Source of the DNA: Tetranychus cinnabarinus | Lineage: Eukaryota > Arthropoda > Arachnida > Trombidiformes > Tetranychidae | Direction: 5' to 3' | Assembly: GCA_022266195.1 (NCBI GenBank) | Contig: WHVY01000002.1 | Coordinates: 13,779,001 to 13,843,000 of the forward strand | Length of the DNA stretch: 64,000 bases | Shown here: one piece after another, positions 25,955 through 37,000 of the stretch | Layout: each line of letters starts with the position of its first letter | How positions within the stretch are numbered: the stretch's first letter is position 1 | Translations under genes and position numbers: made by a program | The notes under the pieces: generated by a model | The model's input: the letters and a program-made list of their open reading frames with translations, nothing else | Told to the model about the DNA's origin: nothing | Database searches by the model: none

Positions 25955-28900
25955 CTCATACCAATCCACAATCGAATATGTACTGGAATTGAATGTCCAC
26001 ACTATTTGTCTGAAACTAAACCATTGTAAAGATTGATCACTTTTATGTACATTTCACTATGATTGAATACATTGCAAGCTTACCCAAACCAAAACTAAAC
26101 ATTGAATCAATTCTCAGTATAATTATTAAACGGTTGATTCCTTATGAATTTAAACCCTGTTGGTTTGTAGCGACATGCGATTGGAGTATATTAGTGTGAT
26201 TTATTAGTTTCTCATCGATAGTTTTCTAGAAAATCTTGTTCGAAATTAAAACTTGGGTTGGCTTTTGTCCAATATTGAAAGCTGATTTTTACATGAAACT
26301 CATTTTACTGATGTTATTTTTAATAATTAACTAAAAAATGCACTTGTATCGAGAAATAAAACTTTCCGTTTTCTGTAAAACTTGTAAGTTCGATTTTTAG
26401 TCAAATCGACCTCTTTCTATGACCATTAGAGTTAGAGAAATGAGACTTAATATTCTTCTATGAAAAGTGTAGGCACAAATTATGGATTGATCACTTTTTT
26501 CAATTTATGGATAGTTCTCGCGATTATGAGCATTAGCATTAAAATTTCGAACATCATTATTTCAAGAATAATAGCCCCTACAACTATCACTCTTTGATCA
26601 ATCATAAGCATTCATTGTTATGATCGACAATCCGCAGTCGCATAGCTTGTACCTTAAATTGAATGTCCGCATCATTTGTTTGAAGCTAAACAATTGCAAA
26701 GACTGAACAGTATTGTTTACATTTCACTTTAGATGAATATATTGCAACTTGCAAGCTTAAAATAAACAAACAAGTGAGACTTTGGACCAATTCTCAATCT
26801 CATCATTAAAATATTGCTTTCTTCGAAGTTTGAACACTGTTGTCCTGTAGGGACATGAAAACTGAACGCATATTTGTATATCAAAATTTTCTCGAATGAA
26901 CAGTTTTTGAGAAAATCGCGTTCGAAGTTGAAACTTTGATCGCTTTTTGTGCATTTGTTAAAGCTAATTTTTCCATGAAACTCATTTTCTTGATGTAATT
27001 GCTGATTGAAAACCCGAAACTGCACTTAGACTGTGAAATAAAACTTTGCATTTTCTGTAAAAGGGATAAGTTCGATTTTCAATAAAAGCGACCTTTCTCT
27101 GTGATCTTTAGTTTTAGAGAGATGAAACTTGCAACCACACGACAAAAATTGTTTTTACGCACCCTGCATTAGATTATTTTTTCTATTTATGGATAGTTCT
27201 CTTGATTTACGTGATTGGCCTTAAAACTTTGAGTGTCAATATTTCGAGAATGGGTGAGCCTAAAATCACCATTCTTTCGATAATCATTAGATTTTACAAC
27301 AGTAAAAAATTTGGATCATTCAAGACGATACAAATAAGCGGTAGCATTGTATTATTTATGCTTTAAGTTTGGACATTTGATGCAAAAGTTGAATGGTTAC
27401 TCGCATACAAATCTTATTTTGTATTAGCAAAATATTGATTATTGAAAGAATCAGCTCAGTTTTGTTCAGCTTTTAGTCATATTTTTTTATACCTCATGAT
27501 TGTATCTACTGATTATCGAAAGAATGATGATTTTAGGCTCATCCATTCTCGAAATATCGACACGCAAAGTTTTAAGGCCAATCACGTAAATCAAGAGAAT
27601 TGTCCATAAATAGAAAAAATAATCTAATGCAGGGTGCGTAAAAACAATTTTTGTCGTGTGATTTCAAGTTTCATCTCTCTAACACTAACGATCACCGAAA
27701 AAGGTCGGTTTTACTTAAAATCGAACTTATCCCTTTTACAGAAAATGCAAAGTTTTATTTCGCAGTCTAAGTGCAGTTTCGGGTTTTCAATCAGCAATTA
27801 CATCAAGAGAATGAGTTTCATGGAAAAATTAGCTTTAACAAATGCATAAAAAGCGATCAAAGTTTCAACTTCGAATGTGATTTTCTCAAGAACCGTTCAT
27901 CTGAGAAAATTTTACAGCACACATTTGCATTCAGTTTTCATGTCCCTACAGGACAACAGTGTTTAAACTTCGAAGAAATGCTTAATTCAATGATGAGATT
28001 GAGAATTGATTCAAAGTCTCACTTGTTTTTGGCTTAAGCTTGCAATATATTCATTTAAAGTGAAATGTGAACAAAAGTATTCAATCTTTGCAATTGTTTA
28101 GCTTCAAACAAATAATGTGGACACGTAATTCCAGATACAAGCTATTCGATTGTGGATTGGCAATCATAATAATAAAAGCTAATGATTTTTGAAAGAATTG
28201 TGATTGCAGTTGCTACCATTCTCGAAATATCGAAGCTCAAAGTTTTAAGGCAAATGGCCAAAATCAAGAGAAGTGTCCATAAATGGAAGATAAGTGTTTA
28301 ATGCATGGTGTGTACAAACAATTTGTATCGTTCTTTTTTAAATTTCATCTCTTCAACACTAACGATCACTGAAAAAGGTCTCTGCAATTGAAAATCGAAC
28401 TTATCTGTTTTACAGAAAATGCAAAGTTTTATTTCTCGATATAAGTACATTTTCTAGTTTATAATCGTAAAATACATCAGTATAATTAGTTTGACGGAAA
28501 AATCTTGTTCCATAATGGAACAAAAAGCGATCGAAGTTTTAGCTTCGAACTCGATTTGTTCAAAAACTAACAATCAGAGAGAACTCTCGCTAGGAGCAAT
28601 GTACTCAGTTTTGGTGTTCCTACAAATGAACAGAGTCTAAATTTCAAGAAATTAGGCTTCACCCGCTTTTATTTCAATTTCTGCATAAATGTTACAAGCA
28701 TGTTAACTTTGTCTAACAAGAAAGCTTAAGAGTTACAACAACAAACATTGCGATCGGTTAATTTAGTTTCTTTACAATTCCTAATTAAAAGACATCTTGA
28801 TGATCGTCCTGCAAATTTAAATCAGAAAAACATCTCAGAACCTCCAGATCATCTTCAAAAATCGAATCGCTCGGAAGTTAACATTTGAATCAAATTAAAT

Positions 28901-28965
28901 TTAAATCAAAATCTATTTAATAAGAAATGTAAATGCCAGTTGGACAATCGTTTTAACCATCATTA
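25955..28965. repeat. Right arm of the large compound inverted repeat
   Basis: This is the mirror partner of 21161-24075. It also contains four copies of the unit of about 690 bp, marked by the GGCCTTAAAACTTTGA-type motif: a degenerate forward copy near 26534, forward near 27217, reverse at 27543-27579 and reverse at 28216-28251. The outer 28570-28965 block pairs with 21161-21560. Part of it (TTACAATTCCTAATTAAAA) is repeated directly just outside, near 28773 and 28965. Confidence 0.82.
26640..28150. repeat. Palindrome P2 within the right arm
   Basis: The arms pair around a centre near 27396 (for example GGGACAT at 26850-26856 with ATGTCCC at 27940-27946, and AGCTTGTA at 26644 with TACAAGCT ending at 28143). 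The coordinate sum drifts by about 9 bases along the arms, so small insertions or deletions have occurred. It is more diverged than P1. Confidence 0.78.
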
Positions 28966-29164
28966 CAATTCCTAATTAAAAGACATCTTCGTGATTGACC
29001 TGAAAATTTGAATCAGAAAAAAATAATATAGTTCTTATCATCCTAATTCGTTCTTCGATTGGTTAATTTACGAGTATTGACTGTCTAATTCAGAGAAATC
29101 GCAATGTTCCCAGAGAAAATAATAGAGTGAAGAACTTATTTAGTGTTATTAACAATTTAGCATC

Positions 29165-29170
29165 TTTATT
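29165..29170 (-). promoter_or_regulatory. Poly(A) signal of the DEAD-box helicase gene
   Basis: AATAAA on the minus strand (TTTATT on the plus strand), about 110 bases past the helicase stop codon. Confidence 0.5.
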
Positions 29171-29279
29171 ATCAATAAGTTAGTTTACAGATCAAATTAT
29201 TAAATGTATACAATAAATCAATTTGCTTTCTTCAATTTACAATTATTTTTCAAATATTTTATTGCCTTTATATAACGAA

Positions 29280-30800
29280 TCATTCCGTTTTTGTTCTTCT
29301 TTGATAATTTGATTTTAAATTTGGATAGGATGGGTTTCTATAACTTGTTGTGCTATATCTTGGATAGCCCATCTTATCTCGTCTTTGACGCTCTGACGAT
29401 ACTTGTCTAGCATAAAAATATAATTGTTCATCGACTATTTGATTTGCATTTTTCAGTAGATCAATCAAATCCTTGGCCAATCTATAATCTTCTGGAGCAA
29501 AAAATGCATAGGATGTCCCTTTTTTATCCGATCGAGCCGTCCTACCAATGCGATGAACATAATCTTCTATTGTATTGGGCATATCATAATTAATGACAAC
29601 AGTTATATCGTCAATATCAAGTCCTCTAGATGCAATATCAGTGCCAATTAGAATGGAGCGTTTTCCTTCTCTAAAAGCGTCAATTATCTGGCTACGAGAT
29701 TGTTGAGCTCTATCAGAATGTATAGCCATAGAATAAAATCCTTGAGCATTTAAATATCTTTGCAAATAATCGGCTCCCTTTTTGGTCGATACGAAAATTA
29801 AAACTTTCTGATTTGGTAAATGTTTCGATCCGTCATCCAATTGCTCCATTAATTTAAGTAGCTTTGATGCTTTATCATTAGGAATAGGTTCAATAAGAAT
29901 CACATGTTGCTTTATATTTGGATTTGCAGCCAACTTTGTAGAGCCAACATTAACTTGAATGTAGTTGTTCAACAGGTCAAGCGATAAATCACGAACTTCT
30001 TTAGGCCATGTAGCACTACAAAGTAGAGTTTGTCTATGGTAAGGAGGTTTAGGTGTCCGATCAACGATACGCCTCATTTGTGCTTCGAATCCTAAGTCAA
30101 GCATTCTGTCTGCTTCATCCAGAACAAGATAGGAGCAATCAGATAAATCAACATCTTTTTCATCGATTAAATCATTAAGCCTTCCTGGAGTAGATACCAA
30201 AATCTCAGGTCTTCGGGAGGCTAAGCTTTCTTTTTGAACTCGACGAGCTGCTCCACCATAAATACAGAGAGGAATATGCCAACTGATTTCAACAAATACT
30301 TGATCTATTTGTTGTGCCAGTTCCCTCGTAGGAACGAGTATGATGGCTTTAGGTCCATTGTATTTTTTTCCTTTCGAAACAATTTTATCAATATTCACCA
30401 GACATGGTAACGCATATGCTAATGTTTTTCCAGAACCAGTTTGAGCAATTCCCACTAAATCTCGTTGACTTAAAGCTATGGGCCAACACTGAGCTTGGAT
30501 TGGCGTAGGTTTGTGAATATTTTTCCTGATTAAATAGTCTTTAATTCTTTCAGGCCATTCAAATTCAAAGGCACTTTTCCATGGACTTGGGACATCTACA
30601 CCTTCAACAATAATCTTTTGGTTGAAAATATTTGATTGCGCGTCAAACTCATCACCAGCACATTTATCGCTACCATTGGACTTATTAATTTGAGAATTGG
30701 GTGACCCAAATGATGAAACATATCTAACAGCAATTAACTTCTCGTAAATTAAGGGACAATTATAAAAATGTTTAAATAAACTAGTTGATCTTACAAACAT
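29280..30800 (-). CDS. DEAD-box ATP-dependent RNA helicase (DDX5/Dbp2-DDX43-like)
   Basis: A single-exon gene of 506 residues. Every helicase motif is present: Q motif KPTPIQAQ (97-104), Walker A AQTGSGKT (119-126), PTRELAQQ (157-164), TPGR (204-207), DEAD (228-231) and SAT (262-264). The second RecA domain follows with VLIFVSTKKGADYL, the IGTDIASRGLDI segment and HRIGRTAR. The basic, low-complexity C-terminus is short. Helicase-core wording (WPIALSQRDLVGIAQTGSGK, ATW after the S) suggests the DDX5/DDX17/Dbp2 or DDX43 branch. The first 30 residues are rich in basic and aromatic residues with few acidic ones, so a mitochondrial targeting role is possible but unproven. The first 200 bp of the gene and its 5' flank are duplicated at 31743-31946. 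Confidence 0.93.
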   Translation of the reverse strand: MFVRSTSLFKHFYNCPLIYEKLIAVRYVSSFGSPNSQINKSNGSDKCAGDEFDAQSNIFNQKIIVEGVDVPSPWKSAFEFEWPERIKDYLIRKNIHKPTPIQAQCWPIALSQRDLVGIAQTGSGKTLAYALPCLVNIDKIVSKGKKYNGPKAIILVPTRELAQQIDQVFVEISWHIPLCIYGGAARRVQKESLASRRPEILVSTPGRLNDLIDEKDVDLSDCSYLVLDEADRMLDLGFEAQMRRIVDRTPKPPYHRQTLLCSATWPKEVRDLSLDLLNNYIQVNVGSTKLAANPNIKQHVILIEPIPNDKASKLLKLMEQLDDGSKHLPNQKVLIFVSTKKGADYLQRYLNAQGFYSMAIHSDRAQQSRSQIIDAFREGKRSILIGTDIASRGLDIDDITVVINYDMPNTIEDYVHRIGRTARSDKKGTSYAFFAPEDYRLAKDLIDLLKNANQIVDEQLYFYARQVSSERQRRDKMGYPRYSTTSYRNPSYPNLKSNYQRRTKTE

Positions 30801-30896
30801 TGTTTAAAAGATGTAAACATTGCTTGATCACATTGACAAACCACATGATTAACATACTGTTGAGGGACCATTGAAAAATTTATATCGTTTATCATT
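30693..30896. repeat. 204 bp direct duplication, copy 1 (helicase 5' end)
   Basis: It contains the first codons of the helicase gene plus about 95 bp of upstream sequence. It recurs at 31743-31946 in the same orientation at an offset of exactly 1050 bp. I see only about three mismatches (for example GGGAC/GGAAC and ATACTG/ATGCTG). Because this copy is part of a conserved gene, it is the likely source. Confidence 0.9.
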
Positions 30897-31086
30897 TTTA
30901 GCAATCGTTAAATTTCATGAGAAGAGCGTAACTGTTGCTGAAATAACAGTTCAATGTCGCACTTTAGCAAGATTACCATTAGCTAGGGATTTTGCTGAGT
31001 TTAGAACAAAATATGAACATAATTATGAATTCAATGAATTCTTTCATTCTTTATTAAAATTTAAATGGAATCAGAACATAAAGTAA
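30897..31086 (+). CDS. Possible 3' exon of a small unidentified gene
   Basis: An open frame follows a 3' splice-like sequence (CATTTTTAG, ending about 30901) and runs to a TAA at 31084-31086. It codes roughly 60 residues with a balanced, non-repetitive composition (for example CRTLARLPLARDFAEFRTKY, then a Phe/Asn/Lys-rich end). No ATG in frame is near the start, and I do not recognise the family. It is divergent to the helicase and begins exactly where the 204 bp duplication stops. It may be a real short gene, a gene remnant, or chance. Confidence 0.3.
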
Positions 31087-31161
31087 ATATGAATTATTTT
31101 GACTGCTAACTGCCTACGTTCATATATCTTCTTCATCAGCGTTTGACTCTTCATCAGCATT

Positions 31162-31771
31162 TTATTTAATTCGCACGCGTATCTCTTTAAGTGGTTCTTG
31201 TGACTTCCACCACTTGCCATCTGACCTTTGCGAATCTAGTTTACGTCGAGCTTCACAAGCTGGAGGGCGAAGTTTTGACACTCCGTTTTTGTCTTTTCTT
31301 CTGACAGCGTTTAAATGATAATTCATGCGTCGCTTCTCCGACGCTTTCACCTTGTATTTGCATGGAGAGTATGGACATTGATACATAATTTCACTGAAAA
31401 AAAGACAAAAATGTTGAATTAGTCTCTCTTGTAGCTATGAATTGTTGTATTGATACTTACAACTGATCTTCTTCAGTTTCTTCTTCTTCATCTTCTTCTT
31501 TTTCTTGTTTTTTCTTGTCAATTCTCAACATGTGTTTTTCAGCAGCATCTGTGTTGTTATCAATTCTGTCATTTCCGTCAATAGAAACTTCTGTAGCTTC
31601 AGGGACTTGATCGGGCTGTTCTTTTTCTTGCTTTGGAGATTGGTTTTCATTTTTTTTTCTTTGAACAGGAACTTTTTCGATAGATTCCACAGCGATCTCA
31701 TTTAAAACTTCATACTTGTTTCTTGATTCCAAAGTTCTACGTAGAATTGGGTGACCCAAATGATGAAACAT
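31162..31771 (-). CDS. Small acidic protein with a partial C2H2-like zinc motif; 5' end derived from helicase duplication
   Basis: Two exons, 31771-31461 and 31393-31162, joined by a consensus GTAAGT donor and a TTTTTTTCAG acceptor with matching phase, give 180 residues. The middle is Lys/Glu-rich and ends in a run of Glu and Asp. The second exon encodes YQCPYSPC followed by basic residues and MNYH: C-x4-C-x14-H, like a C2H2 finger but without the last His. The rest is basic and Trp-containing. I do not recognise the family. The ATG and first ten or so codons lie inside the 204 bp piece copied from the helicase gene and are read in a different frame from the helicase. The frame of the helicase itself hits TAG just after the copy ends. 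Expression may depend on the copied helicase promoter. Confidence 0.6.
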
Positions 31772-31946
31772 ATCTAACAGCAATTAACTTCTCGTAAATT
31801 AAGGAACAATTATAAAAATGTTTAAATAAACTAGTTGATCTTACAAACATTGTTTAAAAGATGTAAACATTGCTTGATCACATTGACAAAACACATGATT
31901 AACATGCTGTTGAGGGACCATTGAAAAATTTATATCGTTTATCATT
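31743..31946. repeat. 204 bp direct duplication, copy 2 (5' end of the acidic-protein gene)
   Basis: A near-identical copy of 30693-30896. It provides the start codon region and presumed promoter of the gene at 31162-31771. Confidence 0.9.
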
Positions 31947-32096
31947 CCTAATTCAATGATTTTTAATGCCGATAAAATTCCTTCTCTCAATTATTCAGTG
32001 AAACGGTATCAATTTAGAGATGAGATTAGCCTTTAATCACGCATATCCTCAAGATACATCCAAATGAGGCATTGAAGAAAGCTTGATTATGATAGT

Positions 32097-32102
32097 TTAT
32101 TA
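32097..32102 (-). promoter_or_regulatory. Poly(A) signal of the DOHH gene
   Basis: AATAAA on the minus strand, about 70 bases past the DOHH stop codon. Confidence 0.5.
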
Positions 32103-32168
32103 ATAATAATTACTTATATTTCACAAGATACATACAAAATAAATATAATTCAATGATTTCAATCAAAA

Positions 32169-33101
32169 TCATACATCCAATTGGTCGCAACTAAAATAAT
32201 CAGTCATATCAAGAGCAACCTCAGCACTTTGTCTAACAACTATTTTATCATCATTTAAAAATTTCTCCAGAAAATCGATTGCGTCTTGGGTACCTATTGA
32301 TCCTAAAGCTTCAGTGCATTCATGACGGGCAATCTCATGACAATCTTTACAGGCGATAATTTCTTTTAAATAAGGAATTGAATCAGGATCGCACAGTTGA
32401 CCGAAAATGTAGCCAATTTCATGCAAAAGTAAATCCATGTTTCTGTCATTTTTGTAATAACTCAGAGTTTTCCCAAGTGAATGAACACCATCACTATTAA
32501 CCATGTTTCTCAAGGAAAAAAGTGCTCTGTATTTATTATGTAGGCTTGATTTTTTATCCATTAAAATAGATTCCAATTCTTCCAGCGTTTTAGAATCGGC
32601 AAATTGTGGAGCAGGATCATGAGTTGAAAAACGATCACAACGGACAGCTTTCAATTCTACTTCATCGACACTATCTTGCCATTTAATTTTATCGAGAGAT
32701 AACAAACACGTTTGAGAGACAAGAATCGATTCATCATCAAGTTGATTTTGCAACACATTGAGAACCCTTTTTTTCATTTCAGCTTCACAAAGACAAGCAA
32801 GGTTGCCAAGAGCTTCACCACATTCATGACGAGTAATCGCATTTTGTTTGGTATCGATTAGGATATCAATCAAATAGGGAACAGCTTCGACCAAACCCAT
32901 TTGTCCCAAACAGTAACCACATTCATGTTGCAATAAAACTGAATCATCTACCGTCATCGCTTGATTAATCCATTGAATGGTGTCGGGTGTTGCTAAATTT
33001 TTTAAAGTAAACAAGGCACGAAAACGCTTCTTCAAGGGCTCCTTTGAATCAATTAGAATTTTTCCAGCAGTTTGAAGTTGATTATCAATTGATGGCGACA
33101 T
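32169..33101 (-). CDS. DOHH: Deoxyhypusine hydroxylase
   Basis: A single-exon gene of 310 residues, close to the human length of about 302. It is built of HEAT-like repeats in two similar halves. All four His-Glu pairs that bind the di-iron centre are present: 59-60 (LLQHECGYCLGQ), 92-93 (TRHECGEALG), 227-228 (LLLHEIGYIFGQ) and 260-261 (ARHECTEALG). The enzyme hydroxylates deoxyhypusine on eIF5A to finish hypusine formation, a cytosolic step needed for translation elongation. The start ATG at 33101 gives the expected N-terminal spacing to the first HE pair. Nothing suggests damage. Confidence 0.96.
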   Translation of the reverse strand: MSPSIDNQLQTAGKILIDSKEPLKKRFRALFTLKNLATPDTIQWINQAMTVDDSVLLQHECGYCLGQMGLVEAVPYLIDILIDTKQNAITRHECGEALGNLACLCEAEMKKRVLNVLQNQLDDESILVSQTCLLSLDKIKWQDSVDEVELKAVRCDRFSTHDPAPQFADSKTLEELESILMDKKSSLHNKYRALFSLRNMVNSDGVHSLGKTLSYYKNDRNMDLLLHEIGYIFGQLCDPDSIPYLKEIIACKDCHEIARHECTEALGSIGTQDAIDFLEKFLNDDKIVVRQSAEVALDMTDYFSCDQLDV

Positions 33102-33650
33102 TGTTGATAAAAATTATTAGCAAGAAAAAACATAAACTTAAATTAACTAAAGATACAAAAAATTTAACCTGTCACGTCAAAACACATGTTTTTGGTTTAA
33201 ATATGAATCAACTGCCATCTATGAAAGAAAAATGCAACTATTAACTGTCAACAATTAGTTAATTGTTGTGAAATTGTCAAACGCGATAATAAGTCCACAT
33301 ACGATTAGAATGATTTTAAATGAAGAAATCAAAATTTATTAAAATTATGTTAGCAAGATGAGACCTTAAAGGCAAGATTCTCAAATAATCTAAGCAAGAA
33401 GCAAATTTTGTATTAATTTTATAATCTTCTGAATTCAAGCGATTTATTTCAATTTTATGCTGATTGAAGCATTATTAATTGATTGTATATTAAAACGAAA
33501 GATTATATGCCAAGCAAGAATTAATAACAAAATAAGATAATCTAATACAAAAATCCGTTTTCACTTTAAATCTCCATCGCAACGTAAACCGTTACCAAAA
33601 CAAAAGCATAGCCAATCAATACTTATTTACAACATTGGACATAATTTTAA

Positions 33651-33983
33651 TTACTCATCTTGCTTTTCCTCTACAAATCTTGTGTCATCATCGATATCTA
33701 TATTAATTGTCCATGTCAATGTTTCCAATTTTCTGAATGAATCGCCATTTTCTGTATGGAACATGATAAATATCATTGTTACATAAGGTGAAAAATGGCT
33801 CCAAGTAATCCTTTACAAAATGGATTGTTAGTTTTATTTTTTAAAATCAATTTTTCTTATCTGTTCTCATGATTATTACCAACGGATTTCAATTAATTTA
33901 TTTTTTCCTTCATCAACATCATCTAAATCACCATCGTAATCATTACTTGGACCATAATCATCGTAATTATTTAATTTGAAAGT
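33651..33983 (-). CDS. Candidate terminal exons of an unidentified minus-strand gene
   Basis: Two putative exons, 33983-33880 and 33810-33651, fit in phase across a short intron (donor GTAATA at 33879, acceptor AAAG before 33810). Together they encode about 87 residues ending in TAA at 33653-33651. The first is Asp/Tyr-rich; the second contains a Trp- and Ile-rich, then acidic, end (for example KLETLTWTINIDIDDD). No start codon is seen, and upstream exons would overlap the divergent ankyrin gene. The composition looks coding but no family is recognised, and chance is possible. Confidence 0.22.
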
Positions 33984-34018
33984 CTAATTTCTTATCTAGT
34001 GCTTCAACCACCTTTTGA

Positions 34019-37000
34019 ATGAAAAAATTTTTCCCCTTTACTCGACGCAAGGGTCCATCTACGACTCGGATCCGAAATGATGCCAGCCGACACTCAATTG
34101 GCTCTCATTCAAGTGTTTCCAATAGATCATTAGTGATTCAATTGATTCGAGGTGCTTACAACATTGACTTAGCCAAGGTTGATCAAAGTTTCTCTAAGCT
34201 GCATAAAGCATGCTTTCTCAATTACGATATAAACAAGGTACCTATAACGCTTTCATACATTTATATTTACTTTCCATTATTTATTGTTCATGCTGAAATT
34301 AAATTTAAAGTGAATAAATAGCTTCCACTAATCAATTATTTTGCTTCCATTATATTTAATTTTACTCAATTCATAGATTAAAAAATATCTCAAGCAAGGA
34401 GCCAACCCTAACCAATTGGACAATGCGAGTCGATCTTCACCTCTCCATTTAGCCACCGTTAATGGAAACATTAATGCAATCAGACTTTTAATTGAGCATG
34501 GTGGGAACATTGATTTACCTGATGGAGACGGGAAAACTCCAGTAATCAAGGCAATTGAATGTTTCCACAAGGAATGCCTACAATTTTTAATACTTCAAGG
34601 ATCAGATGTAAATATTTGTGATAATCAGCTGGGTAATACTGCTTTACACTGGTCAATTATCAACAATTTTGCCGATGGATTGAAAATTTTACTCGCATAT
34701 TCACCAAGATTGGATATTAATAGGAAAAATAAAGCTGGAGAATCACCACTTCATCTTTTGGTTCGATGTCCAGATTTACATAGATGCGTGAATGATCTTT
34801 TGGACAAAGGAGCTGAAATTGACATACGTAATAACCAACAACGTACACCTCTTATGACTGCTTGTGAACATGGTCATTTAGATATTGCCCGAGCCTTGGT
34901 TAATCGAGGATCTTATATTTACCATCAAGATGAGGCTGGCTTTTCAGCTCTAGCAATTGCTAAAAGAAATGGTCACACCAGTTTGGTCCAATATCTTACT
35001 GATCTAGGAGGACTTGAATCACCAAGACGAACGTTACAGGTTGAAACTGATCCTAAAATGGTTGATGATTCTTGGCCATCAACCGAGGATGAAGATGAAT
35101 TGGAAGAAGAAATTGCTGCTACAAAGACACGTAAATTTGATCCTATTATACAGCAATTAAAATCTCTTCAAGGAGCGAAACAGGATGATAGATTGTTACA
35201 ACCTAGTGGAACAAGTCAACTTGCAAGAGAGACTCATGTAAAATCCAGTATTAGTGGACAATCATTAGAAGAGACAAAATCTTTAGTTGGCCGGGAATCT
35301 AATCATGAAAGCAATTTAATGGGACCATTTAATACCCTTGAAAGTTTTACAAAGGTGCAAAAAGAAGATTCACTTTTTTCCAGTGAAGATAAAAGCTATG
35401 AGGATGAAGCCATTGAGTCTAGTAAAAAGATGAAAAGTTCATCACTTAAAAGCCAGGATAGTCGAGGAGTTGTCACTGCTGAACCAACCTTAGGTCATAT
35501 TGATTCAGTTTATTCTCATGAGGCTTCCAATGATGAATTCATCAGAGAAATAAAGAACCTTTTGGATGAAGAGATTAGAGAAAATGATGAGTTAGATGCT
35601 TTACTTTTTGCAACCAGTGTTGATCCTGTTAGCAATAGTAAGGATAATAATAAAGTTAATGATACAAATGAGAGTGGAACTGATGTTGACCATTCAACAA
35701 CTCATCATAACCAATCATCAACCAGTAAATTTGTGCATAAATCAGACTCCATTGAATCAAGTGCCTTAAAGAAACCATCATCCGATCCTGCCACATCAGC
35801 ATCCAAACCAGTAAACTCAGAAGCATCAACATCAACTGTTGAGACAGAAAAGTTAAAATCAAAAGCTGGCCAGTCAAAAAATGTAATCCATGTTGATATT
35901 TTGTCTGATTTATGGGAAGATTGGGCGAAAAGTGATGAAACTGAAGAAGAATTGTCTCCAGTTAAAGCCTTTAATGGACTTACCAAGGATTTCTCTGATT
36001 CCAAAGAAACAGCTCAAAAGATCTTACCAAATGAGAAAGAAATATTGGGAACATTTTTTCTCAATGATATTTCTGATGAATCAAGTGAAGAAATTGAACC
36101 AGAAGATGAGAAGGAGGAGGAAAAGAGGAGGAAAAGAGAAGAGAAAACTAAAGAAGATGAGCAAGTTAAAAAAGAAAAATCTACTGAAGCAGGGAGGAAA
36201 AAATCATTGATTAAAGATGAAACCACTTCTTTTTCAAATGATGATCATCATGAACCTATTTCCTCTTCATTAACACCTAATGATAAAGAAGATTCAGCGA
36301 ATCACTCAACAGATATGTCAACTAATTTGATGGCCAGTCAATCAAAGGTTATTTCCCCTCCTTTACCTCCACCTCCACCTTCACTTTCCCCACCGCCAGC
36401 ATACTTGTTACCACCGCCACCACCATCATTGCTATCAACGTCAACAATTTTACCATCAACATTACCACCAGCATTACCGCCAAGGCCTGGTACCAGTTTT
36501 ACCAAAGATTTATACAAACCCAGAGAGAAACCAATTGAACGGTCTTCTATTGAAGTGCAAACTGAATTGGACGAGGTGATGCCTCAATTAAAGGAGTTGC
36601 AGCGTCTTAAGGAGGAAAATGAAAGTAAATTGAAACATCTTGAGATGGAAATGAAGAAACAATCTACAGATTTGGAAAGAGGCAGAAATAAATTGATAAA
36701 GGAGATGAATTTTATTGAAGAGGAAAAAAAGATGCTGGAAAGACGATTAGATGAGGTGATAGATTCTCGGGACCGATTGATTGAAGAAAAGAAAAGGTTA
36801 ACCGAAAATGAAGAGAAGCTGAGAAAACAATTGAAATCCTTTGAGGAATGTAAATGTAACCAATTGAAAGAGGAGTTGAAAGAGTTTAAAGAGAAGGTAA
36901 AATCTAGAGGGAATTATAATAATGATGAATTTATTCGAAAGCTTCATGATCTGAATGATGAATGTAATGATTTGAGGAGAGAATTATCTGCAGAGCAAAC

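Noticed and set aside
26729..28037. Mirror-image frames starting MQFRVFNQQLHQENEF on both strands
   Set aside because: They are the two arms of palindrome P2 and carry frame-disrupting differences.
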